From contig JAICXX010000002.1 of NCBI GenBank assembly GCA_025934485.1, positions 43,327 to 107,326 of the forward strand: a DNA stretch of 64,000 nt. The letters are read 5' to 3'. Shown here piece after piece: positions 8,921-16,260 of this stretch. The translations under genes and the position numbers were made by a program. The number at the start of each line of letters is the position of its first letter. Within the stretch, counting starts at the first letter, position 1. The notes under the pieces were generated by a model. It was not told the origin of the DNA. It saw only the letters and a list, made by a program, of their open reading frames with translations, and made no database searches. Source of the stretch: Chitinophagaceae bacterium. Its GTDB lineage: Bacteria > Bacteroidota > Bacteroidia > Chitinophagales > Chitinophagaceae.

Positions 8921-9265
8921 ATGAACAGTAGTCAACTTTACCCGCAAGCCACCAGGGAAATCTCTGAAAAAAGGGCATCGCTTGCTCCTGAAATTACGGA
9001 AGCATTCAGAAATTTCAGCAAGGCCGTGTTCAAGGACGGGGCATTGCCGGAAAAAACGAAACAGCTTATTGCAGTAGCGGTTGCACATGTTACGCAATGC
9101 CCATACTGCATACACGGACATGTTGCGCAGGCTATGCGAAAAGGAGCAAGCCAACAAGAGATTATGGAAGCTATTTGGGTCGCGGCTGAAATGCGCGCCG
9201 GGGGCGCTTATGCGCATGCAGCATTGGCCATTGATGAGATGGAATCGAAGGAAAAATCGATGTAG
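8921..9265 (+). CDS. Carboxymuconolactone decarboxylase/AhpD-like protein
   Basis: A 114-residue all-helical protein with the AhpD-type redox motif CPYCIHGH (CxxCxxxH) near residue 63 and the conserved flanks LPEKTKQLIAVAVAHV before it and AIWVAAEMRAGGAYAHA after it. AhpD-like proteins use the CxxC pair in thiol-dependent peroxide reduction; other members of the fold act on small lactones. It follows acnA by 31 bases on the same strand, so it is likely the last gene of the transketolase-DUF488-acnA transcript. The context supports an antioxidant role; the substrate is not evident. Confidence 0.88.
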   Translation: MNSSQLYPQATREISEKRASLAPEITEAFRNFSKAVFKDGALPEKTKQLIAVAVAHVTQCPYCIHGHVAQAMRKGASQQEIMEAIWVAAEMRAGGAYAHAALAIDEMESKEKSM

Positions 9266-9347
9266 AGCCGAAGCTGGCGTGGCAGAATGAAATATTTGAT
9301 GATGAGATTTCTATTCGGAGCTGAGCAGGCTTCGTTTAGGTATAGAA

Positions 9348-9446
9348 TTTAGGTTCAGGAGAAAATGATCGTCGTAAAAAAGCCTCATAAAACGTTGGTT
9401 AACAATGTTCTATGAGGCCAAGCGGAGAGGGAGGGTGTCGAACCTG
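9348..9446. repeat. Degenerate direct-repeat copy of the tRNA-Ser 3' end and its downstream flank
   Basis: This stretch matches 12445-12543 in the same orientation: TTAGGTTC, GGAGAAAAT, a run of A, GCCTCATAAAA, TATGAGGCCAAGCGGAGAGG and GAGGG, then TCGAACC. The tRNA part is only about 23 bases (9423-9446), covering the acceptor 3' strand and part of the T arm; after TCGAACC similarity stops. It looks like an attachment-site remnant or an old segmental duplication. The rest of the non-coding gap to 9635 holds no convincing gene. Confidence 0.65.
9376..9418 (-). terminator. Orphan terminator of the tRNA-Ser remnant
   Basis: Stem GCCTCATA (9382-9389) with TATGAGGC (9411-9418), followed on the minus strand by six T (9381 down to 9376). 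It is the counterpart of the terminator behind the real tRNA-Ser, kept although the tRNA body here is lost. It could still stop leftward transcription from the decayed kinase. Confidence 0.6.
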
Positions 9447-9635
9447 TCCTTTAAAGTCCTTATCTTTAGTGGATTTCAGAAAATCCCGGTTTACTGGTCT
9501 CTAATAAGTCCCCGCGAACCGAAATCGGCTTTTTGCATATTCGAAACGTCACATTTTCTTCACAAAGAACTACCTCGAATTTAATATAATAGATTGAAGG
9601 TCTATAAAATAAAGAGGGAAAATCCAAAAAACAAT

Positions 9636-9935
9636 TCAAGTTTCTGAAACACCTTGCGAAGCTCTTACTTCGAAGACACACCCATGTCCACGGGAAGTCC
9701 GCAATTCCACGGAATCATTGCATGACTCGGCTTTTTTTTGTAAATATCGGTGAGGCCGGTGCCTCTTTGCTGTGAGCTTATTAAATCCCACGCCAACGTC
9801 CTCTATGGTAAACCGTACGCCCTTTTCATTGCTATCCAGGCAGATAGTTACATTCTTAGCATGGCTATATTTGACGATGTTATTCAGGTACTCCTGCAGG
9901 ATGCGATACAGGGCTAGTTTTTTGGATTGATCCAT
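9636..9935 (-). pseudogene. Decayed C-terminal fragment of a NarL-type histidine kinase
   Basis: The 99 residues are only the ATP-binding (HATPase_c) end of a kinase: LYRILQEYLNNIVKYSHAKN (N box), FTIEDVGVGF (G1 box), then ELRTSRGHGCVFEVR (last strand). The region that should read like GTGLTDIYKK (G2 box) appears instead in another frame between about 9735 and 9768, next to a run of eight T at 9732-9739, so two compensating frameshifts scramble this box. No dimerisation or sensor domain lies upstream: a TAG stop interrupts the frame before 9950. Most likely a pseudogene of a kinase like the intact one at 11141-12268. Confidence 0.65.
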
Positions 9936-10031
9936 GGATTCTACCTCCCGGCTACCACGCTGTACCCACGATATTGTTATCGAACAATTTGGTTCTCATG
10001 TTTATAATGGGGTTATTATGATGATATGGAT

Positions 10032-10415
10032 TTACCGGCGAGAAACTTTGGATAATGTCGGGAACTTTGTGTAATTCTTGCGTTTTATCCAGGGAGTATT
10101 ATAGTCCGCTCCATGCTCCAGGAATTTTTTTTTGTGGGATACGTTGTCGAAACTCGAAAGGACAATCACCTTAGTCTGTTTGTCCTGTTGGCGGACGGCG
10201 GTGAGGATATCTATACCGTTGCCATCGGGTAATCTTACATCGAGTACGATCACTGCGGGATGCGACTGCCTATATAGCTTCAATCCGGAAGTGACCGAGC
10301 TCGCATGGAGAAGGTGCTCTGGCACCAGCCAATCACTTAGTGCCTCAGTCAGGGGTTGGACTACCAGGTCAGAATCATCTATGATCAGAATATTGAACGA
10401 ATCTGGATTATGCAA
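10032..10415 (-). pseudogene. Response regulator receiver domain with a frameshifted end
   Basis: A single receiver domain of 127 residues: FNILIIDDSDLVV (acidic pocket), IVLDVRLPDGNGIDIL (phospho-acceptor Asp) and TKVIVLSSFDN. After FLEHGADY the frame changes near 10100 and the last 25 residues look unnatural. The neighbouring frame reads on as SLDKTQELHKVPDIIQSF, which carries the conserved Lys and the last helix. The gene therefore seems to have lost its C-terminal helix by a one-base indel. It has no DNA-binding domain and lies just upstream of the decayed kinase fragment on the same strand. Confidence 0.6.
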
Positions 10416-10710
10416 GTAGGGTTTTCAGAGTTGAAAAATAGAAACAATTCCCAGTGTTTGTTATAGTTCATACAGTAATGCCTGTAGTAGTGACCATGAC
10501 AATGTTTACTGGCTACAATAATTGCTTTATGCGACAAGTAAAAAGGCAGAGAGTAAATTGCGTGTAAGGATATCTTCTTTCACGATAAAAATAGGCAGGA
10601 AGGGTCGAGCGTCAAGATTCCGTCCCCTCTATAAAGTTACCAAAACGCTTGAATAGTTTACCAAAGCATATATGAGACCTTCTAGCGACCTGTTCCAAGT
10701 TAACCTGCGG

Positions 10711-10742
10711 TATGACGTAGGTCATAACATCTCTTGTGAGAT
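10711..10742. promoter_or_regulatory. Two adjacent short palindromes in a 390-base non-coding gap
   Basis: The gap 10416-10802 has no recognisable gene. It contains TATGAC-GTAG-GTCATA (10711-10726; the core TGAC-N4-GTCA has Crp/Fnr-like geometry) and, two bases on, ATCTC-TTGT-GAGAT (10729-10742). Both are exact inverted repeats. They lie 61-92 bases before the ATG at 10803. A further near-repeat, AGTTACCAAA / AGTTTACCAAAGC, is seen around 10637-10664. Regulatory use is inference. Confidence 0.4.
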
Positions 10743-10802
10743 GGGTTTATTTTTAATCCATATTTAACTTTCTGATCCATCAACTTGAAAATTCGATTCC
10801 GT

Positions 10803-11126
10803 ATGAAACCAATTTTACCCCTTTTTACCCTTTCAACCCTCTGTACTCAACTGTTGTTTTCCCAGAACTCCCTTGATAATGCGGGGCTTTCGGCCGTGGC
10901 CTTTAGCTTGCGCAAGTTAAGCAGCAATTATGCTGGGGCAGCTATCAGGATCGTTAATTCCGGGGGGCTTTATACACTCAATGGAAAGACGACCGCCCAG
11001 TTCTCCGCTGCGATGACCTCGTTCCTGGAGACGTCTGCGGTGAATAAATGGCATGCGGGTTATCCGTTCCCCGAGATCATTGCTCCCGATGGCAACAAGC
11101 AAACAAGAACGATGCGCATTTATTAA
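10803..11126 (+). CDS. Truncated secreted protein, possible arabinofuranosidase-like remnant
   Basis: A 107-residue product with a clear signal peptide (MKPILPLFTLSTLCTQLLFSQ) followed by LDNAGLSAVAFSLRKLSSNY and AGAAIRI. That opening resembles the start of large Bacteroidota exported proteins with an arabinofuranosidase B-like domain (AxSLRKLxSxYxGxAIRV), but the protein stops soon after, far short of any such domain. I chose the ATG at 10803 over the TTG at 10785. It probably is a remnant of a larger gene; the next gene starts 14 bases downstream. Confidence 0.45.
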   Translation: MKPILPLFTLSTLCTQLLFSQNSLDNAGLSAVAFSLRKLSSNYAGAAIRIVNSGGLYTLNGKTTAQFSAAMTSFLETSAVNKWHAGYPFPEIIAPDGNKQTRTMRIY

Positions 11127-11140
11127 AAAACAGCAAGTCT

Positions 11141-12268
11141 ATGAAACCCCTGAAGGTGCCACATATATCGAAGGGAGTCCGCTCTCCTTCCCATTCGGAT
11201 GCGAACTTGTATATCGCGTCTTCAAAAGAAAATGCCGTTGGGGAAACGTTGGCCGGTAAAGAACTGTTGGATTATAAATTCGCCCTGGACAAGTCGTCTA
11301 TCGTAGCGATCACGGACGTAAAAGGAATCATCACTTATGTAAATGACAGTTTTTGCCGGATTTCGAAGTACAGCGCAGCGGAATTGATTGGCCAGGACCA
11401 TCGCATCATCAATTCAGGATACCATCCAAAGGAGTATATCCGGGGTCTTTGGAAGAACATTGCCAATGGCAAAATATGGAAGGGAGAGTTTAGGAACAAG
11501 GCAAAGGACGGCAGCTTCTATTGGGTGGATACAACCGTTGTTCCGTTCCTGAATGAATCCGGCAAGCCTTACCAGTATCTTTCCATCCGGACGGATATTA
11601 CCGAACGCAAACAGATGGATGAAGCCATACAAAATGATCAGGCGGAACGACAGATGGAATTGACCCGGGCCATCCTCCAGGCCCAGGAAATGGAAAGAAA
11701 TACCCTGGGAAGGGAATTACACGACAATATCAACCAGATCCTTGCGTCGGTCAACTTGAAACTGTGCTATCTCCTCGAGGCGCCAGGAAACCACCCGGAC
11801 ATAATTAAGGAATGCAAGGAAAATGTGCAATACGCCATACAGGAAGTCAGGAATCTCTCTCACCGGATGGTCATCCCCCCTTTTTCAGATACCACACTGA
11901 CGACCGAACTGGCGACGCTGTTGAAAAACTATCGCTACCAGCAAACCGTTCAGTTCGACTGCAGCAAACTGCGGGAAGCCCTCGTTCCTTTAGCTGTTAA
12001 AGAGACCTTATTCCGAATCGCCCAGGAGCAGTTGAATAATATTGCCAAGCATGCACGGGCGGCTGCCATCAAAATACGATTGGATGGCAGCGCACATTGG
12101 GTCCATATGGCGATACAAGACGATGGGATTGGGTTTGATCCGCATCAAAAGCGCAAGGGAATTGGGCTGGGGAACATAATCAGCCGGGCGGAGGCGTATC
12201 ACGGAACGGCCAAAATATATTCTGAACCGGGAAAAGGATGTCTTTTAAAGGTAACAATCCCGATTTAA
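11141..12268 (+). CDS. PAS-domain histidine kinase (HisKA_3, NarL type)
   Basis: The 375 residues contain, in order, a PAS domain (about 48-160: FALDKSSIVAITDVKGIITY, ending YLSIRTDITERK), a HisKA_3 dimerisation helix with the phospho-accepting His in LGRELHDNINQIL, and an HATPase_c domain with N box LFRIAQEQLNNIAKHARA, G1 IQDDGIGFDP and G2 KGIGLGNI. There is no membrane segment, so it senses a cytoplasmic signal, perhaps redox or oxygen through PAS. The ATG at 11141 was chosen; an in-frame ATG at 11048 would overlap the previous gene. No intact cognate regulator is adjacent: the only receiver gene nearby (10032-10415) is damaged. Confidence 0.85.
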   Translation: MKPLKVPHISKGVRSPSHSDANLYIASSKENAVGETLAGKELLDYKFALDKSSIVAITDVKGIITYVNDSFCRISKYSAAELIGQDHRIINSGYHPKEYIRGLWKNIANGKIWKGEFRNKAKDGSFYWVDTTVVPFLNESGKPYQYLSIRTDITERKQMDEAIQNDQAERQMELTRAILQAQEMERNTLGRELHDNINQILASVNLKLCYLLEAPGNHPDIIKECKENVQYAIQEVRNLSHRMVIPPFSDTTLTTELATLLKNYRYQQTVQFDCSKLREALVPLAVKETLFRIAQEQLNNIAKHARAAAIKIRLDGSAHWVHMAIQDDGIGFDPHQKRKGIGLGNIISRAEAYHGTAKIYSEPGKGCLLKVTIPI

Positions 12269-12444
12269 TAATCCACAGACCGCAAATCGCGAATTTGGAC
12301 ATAGCAAACAGTTCGGCGGCTATCATTATCTTATTAGCCCTAATACCTGTTTTTCAGCGCTGAAATCGTTTCCGTATTCAATGACCGGGAGTTAATCTTT
12401 TTGGGGGTTAATCGTAGAAATTTGTATTTCGCATATGTATAGTA

Positions 12445-12543
12445 GTTAGGTTCGGGAGAAAATAGCCTGCACAAAAAAAGCCTCATAAAATATTGATTGA
12501 CAAAATCTTATGAGGCCAAGCGGAGAGGGAGGGATTCGAACCC
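12445..12543. repeat. Direct-repeat copy at the intact tRNA-Ser 3' end
   Basis: Partner of 9348-9446, about 3.1 kb away in the same orientation. It spans the tRNA-Ser 3' end, the terminator and about 35 bases beyond. A 14-base perfect palindrome (TTTCAGCGCTGAAA, 12352-12365) lies about 80 bases to its left, in otherwise featureless sequence after the kinase gene. Confidence 0.6.
12473..12516 (-). terminator. Terminator of tRNA-Ser
   Basis: Stem GCCTCATAA (12480-12488) with TTATGAGGC (12508-12516), followed on the minus strand by seven T (12479 down to 12473). It stands 5 bases after the mature tRNA 3' end. Confidence 0.8.
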
Positions 12544-12607
12544 TCGGTACGGTTGCCCGCACAACGGTTTTCGAGACCGCCACAATCGACCGCTCTGCCA
12601 CCTCTCC
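12521..12607 (-). tRNA. tRNA-Ser (anticodon CGA)
   Basis: An 87-base gene on the minus strand. The acceptor stem GGAGAGG (12607-12601) pairs with CCTCTCC (12528-12522). The D arm has GCAGAGCGGT, the anticodon loop is CTCGAAA with anticodon CGA (codon UCG), a long variable arm follows (class II tRNA, as for Ser), and the T arm contains GGTTCGAATCC. CCA is not encoded: the sequence after the discriminator G is CTTGG. A probable -7 box TATTTTTG lies at 12691-12684, implying a 5' leader of roughly 70 bases. Its 3' end faces the (A+T)-richer block on the left. Confidence 0.96.
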
Positions 12608-12752
12608 ATTGGGTGCCGCGCTGAGGCGCGGGCGGTTGGGATGCGCTGCTCGAAAGGGGGAAGCCCTCGCGGGCAGCGGGACGCAAAAATAGCGGTTTTG
12701 GGGCAAAAAATCATGAAATATCCCAAATTCGGGCGGGGGGTATTTGGGGGGA

Positions 12753-12785
12753 AGAGGGCCGATTCGGGGAAAAGGAATAGTTTTG
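12753..12785 (+). promoter_or_regulatory. Bacteroidota promoter of the sigma-54-type regulator gene
   Basis: TTTG (12753-12756), a 21-base spacer, then TAGTTTTG (12778-12785), both fitting the -33/-7 consensus. The ATG at 12805 lies 20 bases further on. Confidence 0.55.
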
Positions 12786-12804
12786 CCGCCTAATTTGGTT
12801 GGAA

Positions 12805-14160
12805 ATGTCAACGGGAATTGTTTTGATCATCGACGACGAGGAGAAGCTGCGGTCCTTACTAAGCCGGATCATCCGGCTCGAGGGGCTGACGGTATTGGAA
12901 GCGGATACGCTGAAGGCGGGTAACAAACTGCTAGATAAAGAGGACATCGATGTGGTGCTCTGCGACGTCAAGCTGCCGGATGGAAATGGCGTGGGTTTTG
13001 TCCGCGACATGAAACTGCGGCATCCGCTTGTCGAAGCGATCCTGCTGACAGCCTATGGCAACATTGCCGATGGGGTCGCGGCCATGAAGAACGGCGCCTT
13101 CGACTACATCACCAAGGGCGACGATAACGACAAGATCATTCCGCTGCTTTCGCGTGCGCTCGAGAAGGTGCAACTGCAGAAACGGGTCAGCCAGCTCGAA
13201 CAGCAGGTGGGGAAACGCTACACCTTCGAGACGATCCTCGGCCATAGCCCGCTGATCGCCGAAGCGATCGTCCTGGCGAGGAAAGTGGCCCCCACGGAGG
13301 CTACGGTACTCCTGCTTGGCGAGACGGGTACGGGCAAAGAGGTCTTTGCGCAGGCGATCCACCATGCCAGCAAACGGGTCAACAAACCCTTCATTGCCCT
13401 GAACTGCAGCGCTTTCAGTAAGGAGCTGCTGGAAAGCGAATTGTTTGGGCACAAGGTCGGATCCTTCACGAGCGCTATCCGGGATAAAAAGGGACTTATC
13501 GAAGAAGCCAACCTGGGAACGCTTTTCCTGGACGAGATCGGAGAAATGCATATTGATCTGCAAGCAAAATTACTCCGGGTCCTTGAGACGAGCGAATTCA
13601 TCAAGGTCGGCGACACCCGGCCGACGCGCGTCAATGTGCGGATCATCGCCGCCACCAACCGCGAATTGCAACAGGAGGTAGATGAAGGGCGGTTTCGCGA
13701 CGACCTGTACTACCGGCTCAACGTCTTCACCATCTCGCTGCCCTCGCTCCGCGACCGGAAAAAAGATATCCCCGCGATCGCCGAGTTCTATCTCCGCTTT
13801 TTCTCGGGCAAAGGAAACAAACGCATCGACACCATGAGCAAGGAATTCCTCGACCGGCTGCAACAGCACGAATGGAAGGGGAATATCCGCGAGCTCAAGA
13901 ACATCATCGAACGGGCCGTGATCCTCGCCGACGGCCATGAACTCACCATCGAGAACCTTCCCACCGAACTCCAGGTAGCAGGCCCCAAGACCAACGGCCC
14001 GCTCTCCGCCTTCGACCTGGCATCCGTGGAAAAACTGCATATCCAGCGTGTACTCAACCACACCCGCGGCAACAAGACGGAAGCGGCCCGCCTGCTGAAC
14101 ATCGGGCTTACCACGCTTTACCGGAAGATCGAAGAATACAAGCTCACGTACGACGCCTAG
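12805..14160 (+). CDS. NtrC-type sigma-54-dependent response regulator, probably for kdp
   Basis: A 451-residue regulator with a receiver domain (IDDEE pocket near 10-14, phospho-acceptor D54 in VLCDVKLPDGNG, Lys in DYITK), an AAA+ domain (Walker A LLGETGTGKE near 170, Walker B LFLDEIGEM) and a Fis-type helix-turn-helix (NKTEAARLLNIGLTTLYRKI). The sigma-54 contact loop, usually GAFTGA, reads GSFTSA here, keeping the Phe and Thr. The frame opens at a TTG (12799); the ATG at 12805 is the better start. It lies directly upstream of the kdp operon and probably replaces the OmpR-type KdpE of other bacteria as partner of the kinase at 19975-21678; that pairing is inferred from position. Confidence 0.85.
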   Translation: MSTGIVLIIDDEEKLRSLLSRIIRLEGLTVLEADTLKAGNKLLDKEDIDVVLCDVKLPDGNGVGFVRDMKLRHPLVEAILLTAYGNIADGVAAMKNGAFDYITKGDDNDKIIPLLSRALEKVQLQKRVSQLEQQVGKRYTFETILGHSPLIAEAIVLARKVAPTEATVLLLGETGTGKEVFAQAIHHASKRVNKPFIALNCSAFSKELLESELFGHKVGSFTSAIRDKKGLIEEANLGTLFLDEIGEMHIDLQAKLLRVLETSEFIKVGDTRPTRVNVRIIAATNRELQQEVDEGRFRDDLYYRLNVFTISLPSLRDRKKDIPAIAEFYLRFFSGKGNKRIDTMSKEFLDRLQQHEWKGNIRELKNIIERAVILADGHELTIENLPTELQVAGPKTNGPLSAFDLASVEKLHIQRVLNHTRGNKTEAARLLNIGLTTLYRKIEEYKLTYDA

Positions 14161-14317
14161 GGGCGCTCGCCAACCGCTCATGGCGCCCGCTCCCCCCATT
14201 TCGGCGAAAAGCCTTTCATTTTGACAGGGTAGGATGGCGGCCGGGAAACGGCGTCGCCGGCTGAAAGTCCCGGCTGGCGCGGGGCGTAGCGTACGGGAAC
14301 GTTTCGGGCATCCCTTT

Positions 14318-14333
14318 TGGCTTCTCACCCGCA
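14318..14333 (+). promoter_or_regulatory. Candidate sigma-54 promoter of the kdp operon
   Basis: TGGC at 14318-14321 and GCA at 14331-14333 put the GG and GC doublets exactly 12 bases apart, as in -24/-12 promoters; the inner bases match poorly. The expected start of transcription is near 14344. The preceding segment 14161-14317 is very GC-rich with several short inverted repeats (for example GGCCGGGA / TCCCGGCT around 14250-14277) and could be structured. The adjacent sigma-54 activator gene makes the reading attractive. Confidence 0.35.
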
Positions 14334-14345
14334 AAAATATAAGCT

Positions 14346-14429
14346 ATGCAGACAGCGATGCTATTCCTGGCAGGAATCGTGTGTTTCTACCTGTTCTTTA
14401 AATCCATCGATTATTTCGAAAATATCTAA
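14346..14429 (+). CDS. 27-residue membrane microprotein upstream of kdpF
   Basis: A short open frame from ATG 14346 to TAA 14427-14429. The peptide begins MQTAMLFLAGIVCFYLFF and ends KSIDYFENI: one hydrophobic helix of about 17 residues and a charged tail. It lies 10 bases before kdpF, is preceded by the same AAGCTATG context as the next small gene (AAAGCTATG), and is followed by the kdp genes. KdpF is a single-helix peptide that stabilises the KdpABC complex; this second helix may be an extra stabilising subunit or a regulator. No homology could be tested. It is too short to be certain on coding statistics. Confidence 0.55.
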   Translation: MQTAMLFLAGIVCFYLFFKSIDYFENI

Positions 14430-14439
14430 TCTTAAAGCT

Positions 14440-14520
14440 ATGATGACCGGACTCTTCATTCTATCCATTGCCGTGTTTGTTTATCTCTTGTACGTCCTGA
14501 TCAAACCGGAGAAATTTTAA
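14440..14520 (+). CDS. kdpF: KdpF, small membrane subunit of the K+ ATPase
   Basis: A 26-residue peptide starting MMTGLFILSIAVFVYLLYVL and ending IKPEKF. This is the typical KdpF form: a single transmembrane helix ending in xLxxPExF. It stabilises KdpABC in the membrane. The gene lies 16 bases before kdpA. Confidence 0.85.
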   Translation: MMTGLFILSIAVFVYLLYVLIKPEKF

Positions 14521-14536
14521 TCTAAACGCTTTCATC

Positions 14537-16255
14537 ATGTTTACCGAATTAACCGGCGTGATCGTCACCTTCCTGCTAACCCTGCTGATCGCTTTTCCAC
14601 TCGGAAGGTATATCGCCAGGGTTTACAGGGGTGACAGGACGCTCCTCGACTTTATGGGTCCGTTGGAACGCTTTATCTTCCGGATCTGCGGCATCGACCC
14701 TACCAAAAAAATGAGCTGGAAGGAATTCCTGAAAGCCATGCTCACCATCAACCTGCTATGGTTTATTTATGCCTTCGTGCTTTTTCTGTTCCAGGGCAAA
14801 CTGCCGATGAATCCCGATGGCAATCCCAGCATGTCGCCCGACCTGACTTTTAATACTGCGATAAGTTTCCTGGTAAATTGCAATTTGCAGGACTATTCCG
14901 GGGAGACCGGCGCCACTTATCTGACGCAGCTCTTTGTGATCACCTTTCTGCAATTCGTGAGCGCGGCGACGGGCATCGCCTGTCTCGTGGCGTTGCTCAA
15001 CGGGCTCAAGGAAAAGACGACCCAAAACCTGGGCAATTTCTGGATGATCTTCACCAAAACGATCACCCGCATCCTGCTGCCTATCTGTGTGGTCATCGCC
15101 GTGCTGCTGGCTTTTCACGGCACACCGACGAGCTATGACGGCAAAGATACCGTGATCACGATGCAAGGGGATACCGTGCAGGTCAGCCGTGGCCCTGCCG
15201 CAGGGATGATCGCTATCAAACATCTGGGAACAAACGGAGGCGGATGGTTTGGCGCCAACTCCGCGCATCCGCTCGAGAACCCGGATTATTTTACAAATAT
15301 CCTGGAGATGGTCGCGCAGCTGCTCATCCCCATCGCTATGATCTTTGCATTGGGTTTTTATATCAATCGGAAAAAGTTTGCTTACGTGACCTTTGCGGTG
15401 ATGACCATCGGCATGTTGTGTCTGCTGATACCGACGATGATCACGGAGATCCATGGAAATCCGGCAATCGCCAGGATGGGCATCGCGCAGCCAATGGGCG
15501 CCATGGAAGGAAAAGAGGTGCGGTTCGGTCCGGCGGCTTCGGCGTTCTGGAGCATCGTGACGACTATCATCTCCACCGGTTCGGTGAACTCCATGCACGA
15601 CAGCTCCATGGCCCTCAGCGGCCTAATGCAGCTACTGGGCATGATGGTCAACGCTTTCTATGGCGGCTGCGGAGTGGGTATCCTCAACTACTATATCTAT
15701 GTGATCATCGCGGTGTTCATCGCCGGACTGATGGTCGGCCGAACGCCGGAATTCATGGGGCACAAGGTCGAAGCCCGAGAGGTCAAGATCGCGGCCCTGG
15801 TGACGTTGCTTTCGGCCTTTCTGATCAAGGGGTTCACGGCTTTGGCGTGTTATGTTCTCGTGTATCATGGCAATGCTCCCTGGGCCGTCAAACCATCAGC
15901 CTGGCTCAACAATCCGAGGTACCATGGCTTCTCGGAGATGCTGTATCAGTTCACGTCCACCAACGCCAACAACGGCAGCGGTTTTGAAGGGCTGGCCGAC
16001 AACAACGTCTTCTGGAACGTCACCGGGGGTATCGTCATGATCCTTGGTCGTTACCTGCCTATCATCGGACCGATTGCCATCGCCGGCTTGCTGGCTAACA
16101 AGAAATATATCCCCGAGTCGTCAGGGACGCTAAAAGCGGATTCGCTAACCTTTGGTATCATGGTCTTTGTGGTGATCATTATTGTTACGGCCTTGTCCTA
16201 CTTTCCGCCATTGGCCTTGGGACCTATTGCGGAATATTTTAGTCTAAAAGCGTAA
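14537..16255 (+). CDS. kdpA: KdpA, K+-binding channel subunit
   Basis: A 572-residue polytopic membrane protein of the K+ channel-like superfamily. It carries the selectivity-filter segment [15 protein letters not shown] near residue 233, and other filter-like loops including [10 protein letters not shown] (near 114) and [13 protein letters not shown] (near 475). KdpA selects and translocates K+ in the high-affinity KdpFABC ATPase, induced under potassium limitation. It is the first large gene of the operon, six bases before kdpB. Confidence 0.97.
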   Translation: MFTELTGVIVTFLLTLLIAFPLGRYIARVYRGDRTLLDFMGPLERFIFRICGIDPTKKMSWKEFLKAMLTINLLWFIYAFVLFLFQGKLPMNPDGNPSMSPDLTFNTAISFLVNCNLQDYSGETGATYLTQLFVITFLQFVSAATGIACLVALLNGLKEKTTQNLGNFWMIFTKTITRILLPICVVIAVLLAFHGTPTSYDGKDTVITMQGDTVQVSRGPAAGMIAIKHLGTNGGGWFGANSAHPLENPDYFTNILEMVAQLLIPIAMIFALGFYINRKKFAYVTFAVMTIGMLCLLIPTMITEIHGNPAIARMGIAQPMGAMEGKEVRFGPAASAFWSIVTTIISTGSVNSMHDSSMALSGLMQLLGMMVNAFYGGCGVGILNYYIYVIIAVFIAGLMVGRTPEFMGHKVEAREVKIAALVTLLSAFLIKGFTALACYVLVYHGNAPWAVKPSAWLNNPRYHGFSEMLYQFTSTNANNGSGFEGLADNNVFWNVTGGIVMILGRYLPIIGPIAIAGLLANKKYIPESSGTLKADSLTFGIMVFVVIIIVTALSYFPPLALGPIAEYFSLKA

Positions 16256-16260
16256 AGAAA

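Noticed and set aside
9466..9681. 71-codon minus-strand frame, checked as a possible integrase end
   Set aside because: No tyrosine-recombinase motif; it overlaps the decayed kinase. The segment between the tRNA copies therefore cannot be called a functional mobile element.
12352..12365. Palindrome TTTCAGCGCTGAAA
   Set aside because: Perfect but isolated, between the end of a kinase gene and the tRNA terminator, with no promoter or T-run next to it.
12446..12811. Short frames on both strands over the tRNA-Ser
   Set aside because: They overlap a complete tRNA gene and a promoter; no protein motif.
14161..14345. c-di-AMP (ydaO-type) riboswitch before kdp
   Set aside because: The leader is GC-rich and perhaps folded, but I could not match the ydaO consensus blocks.
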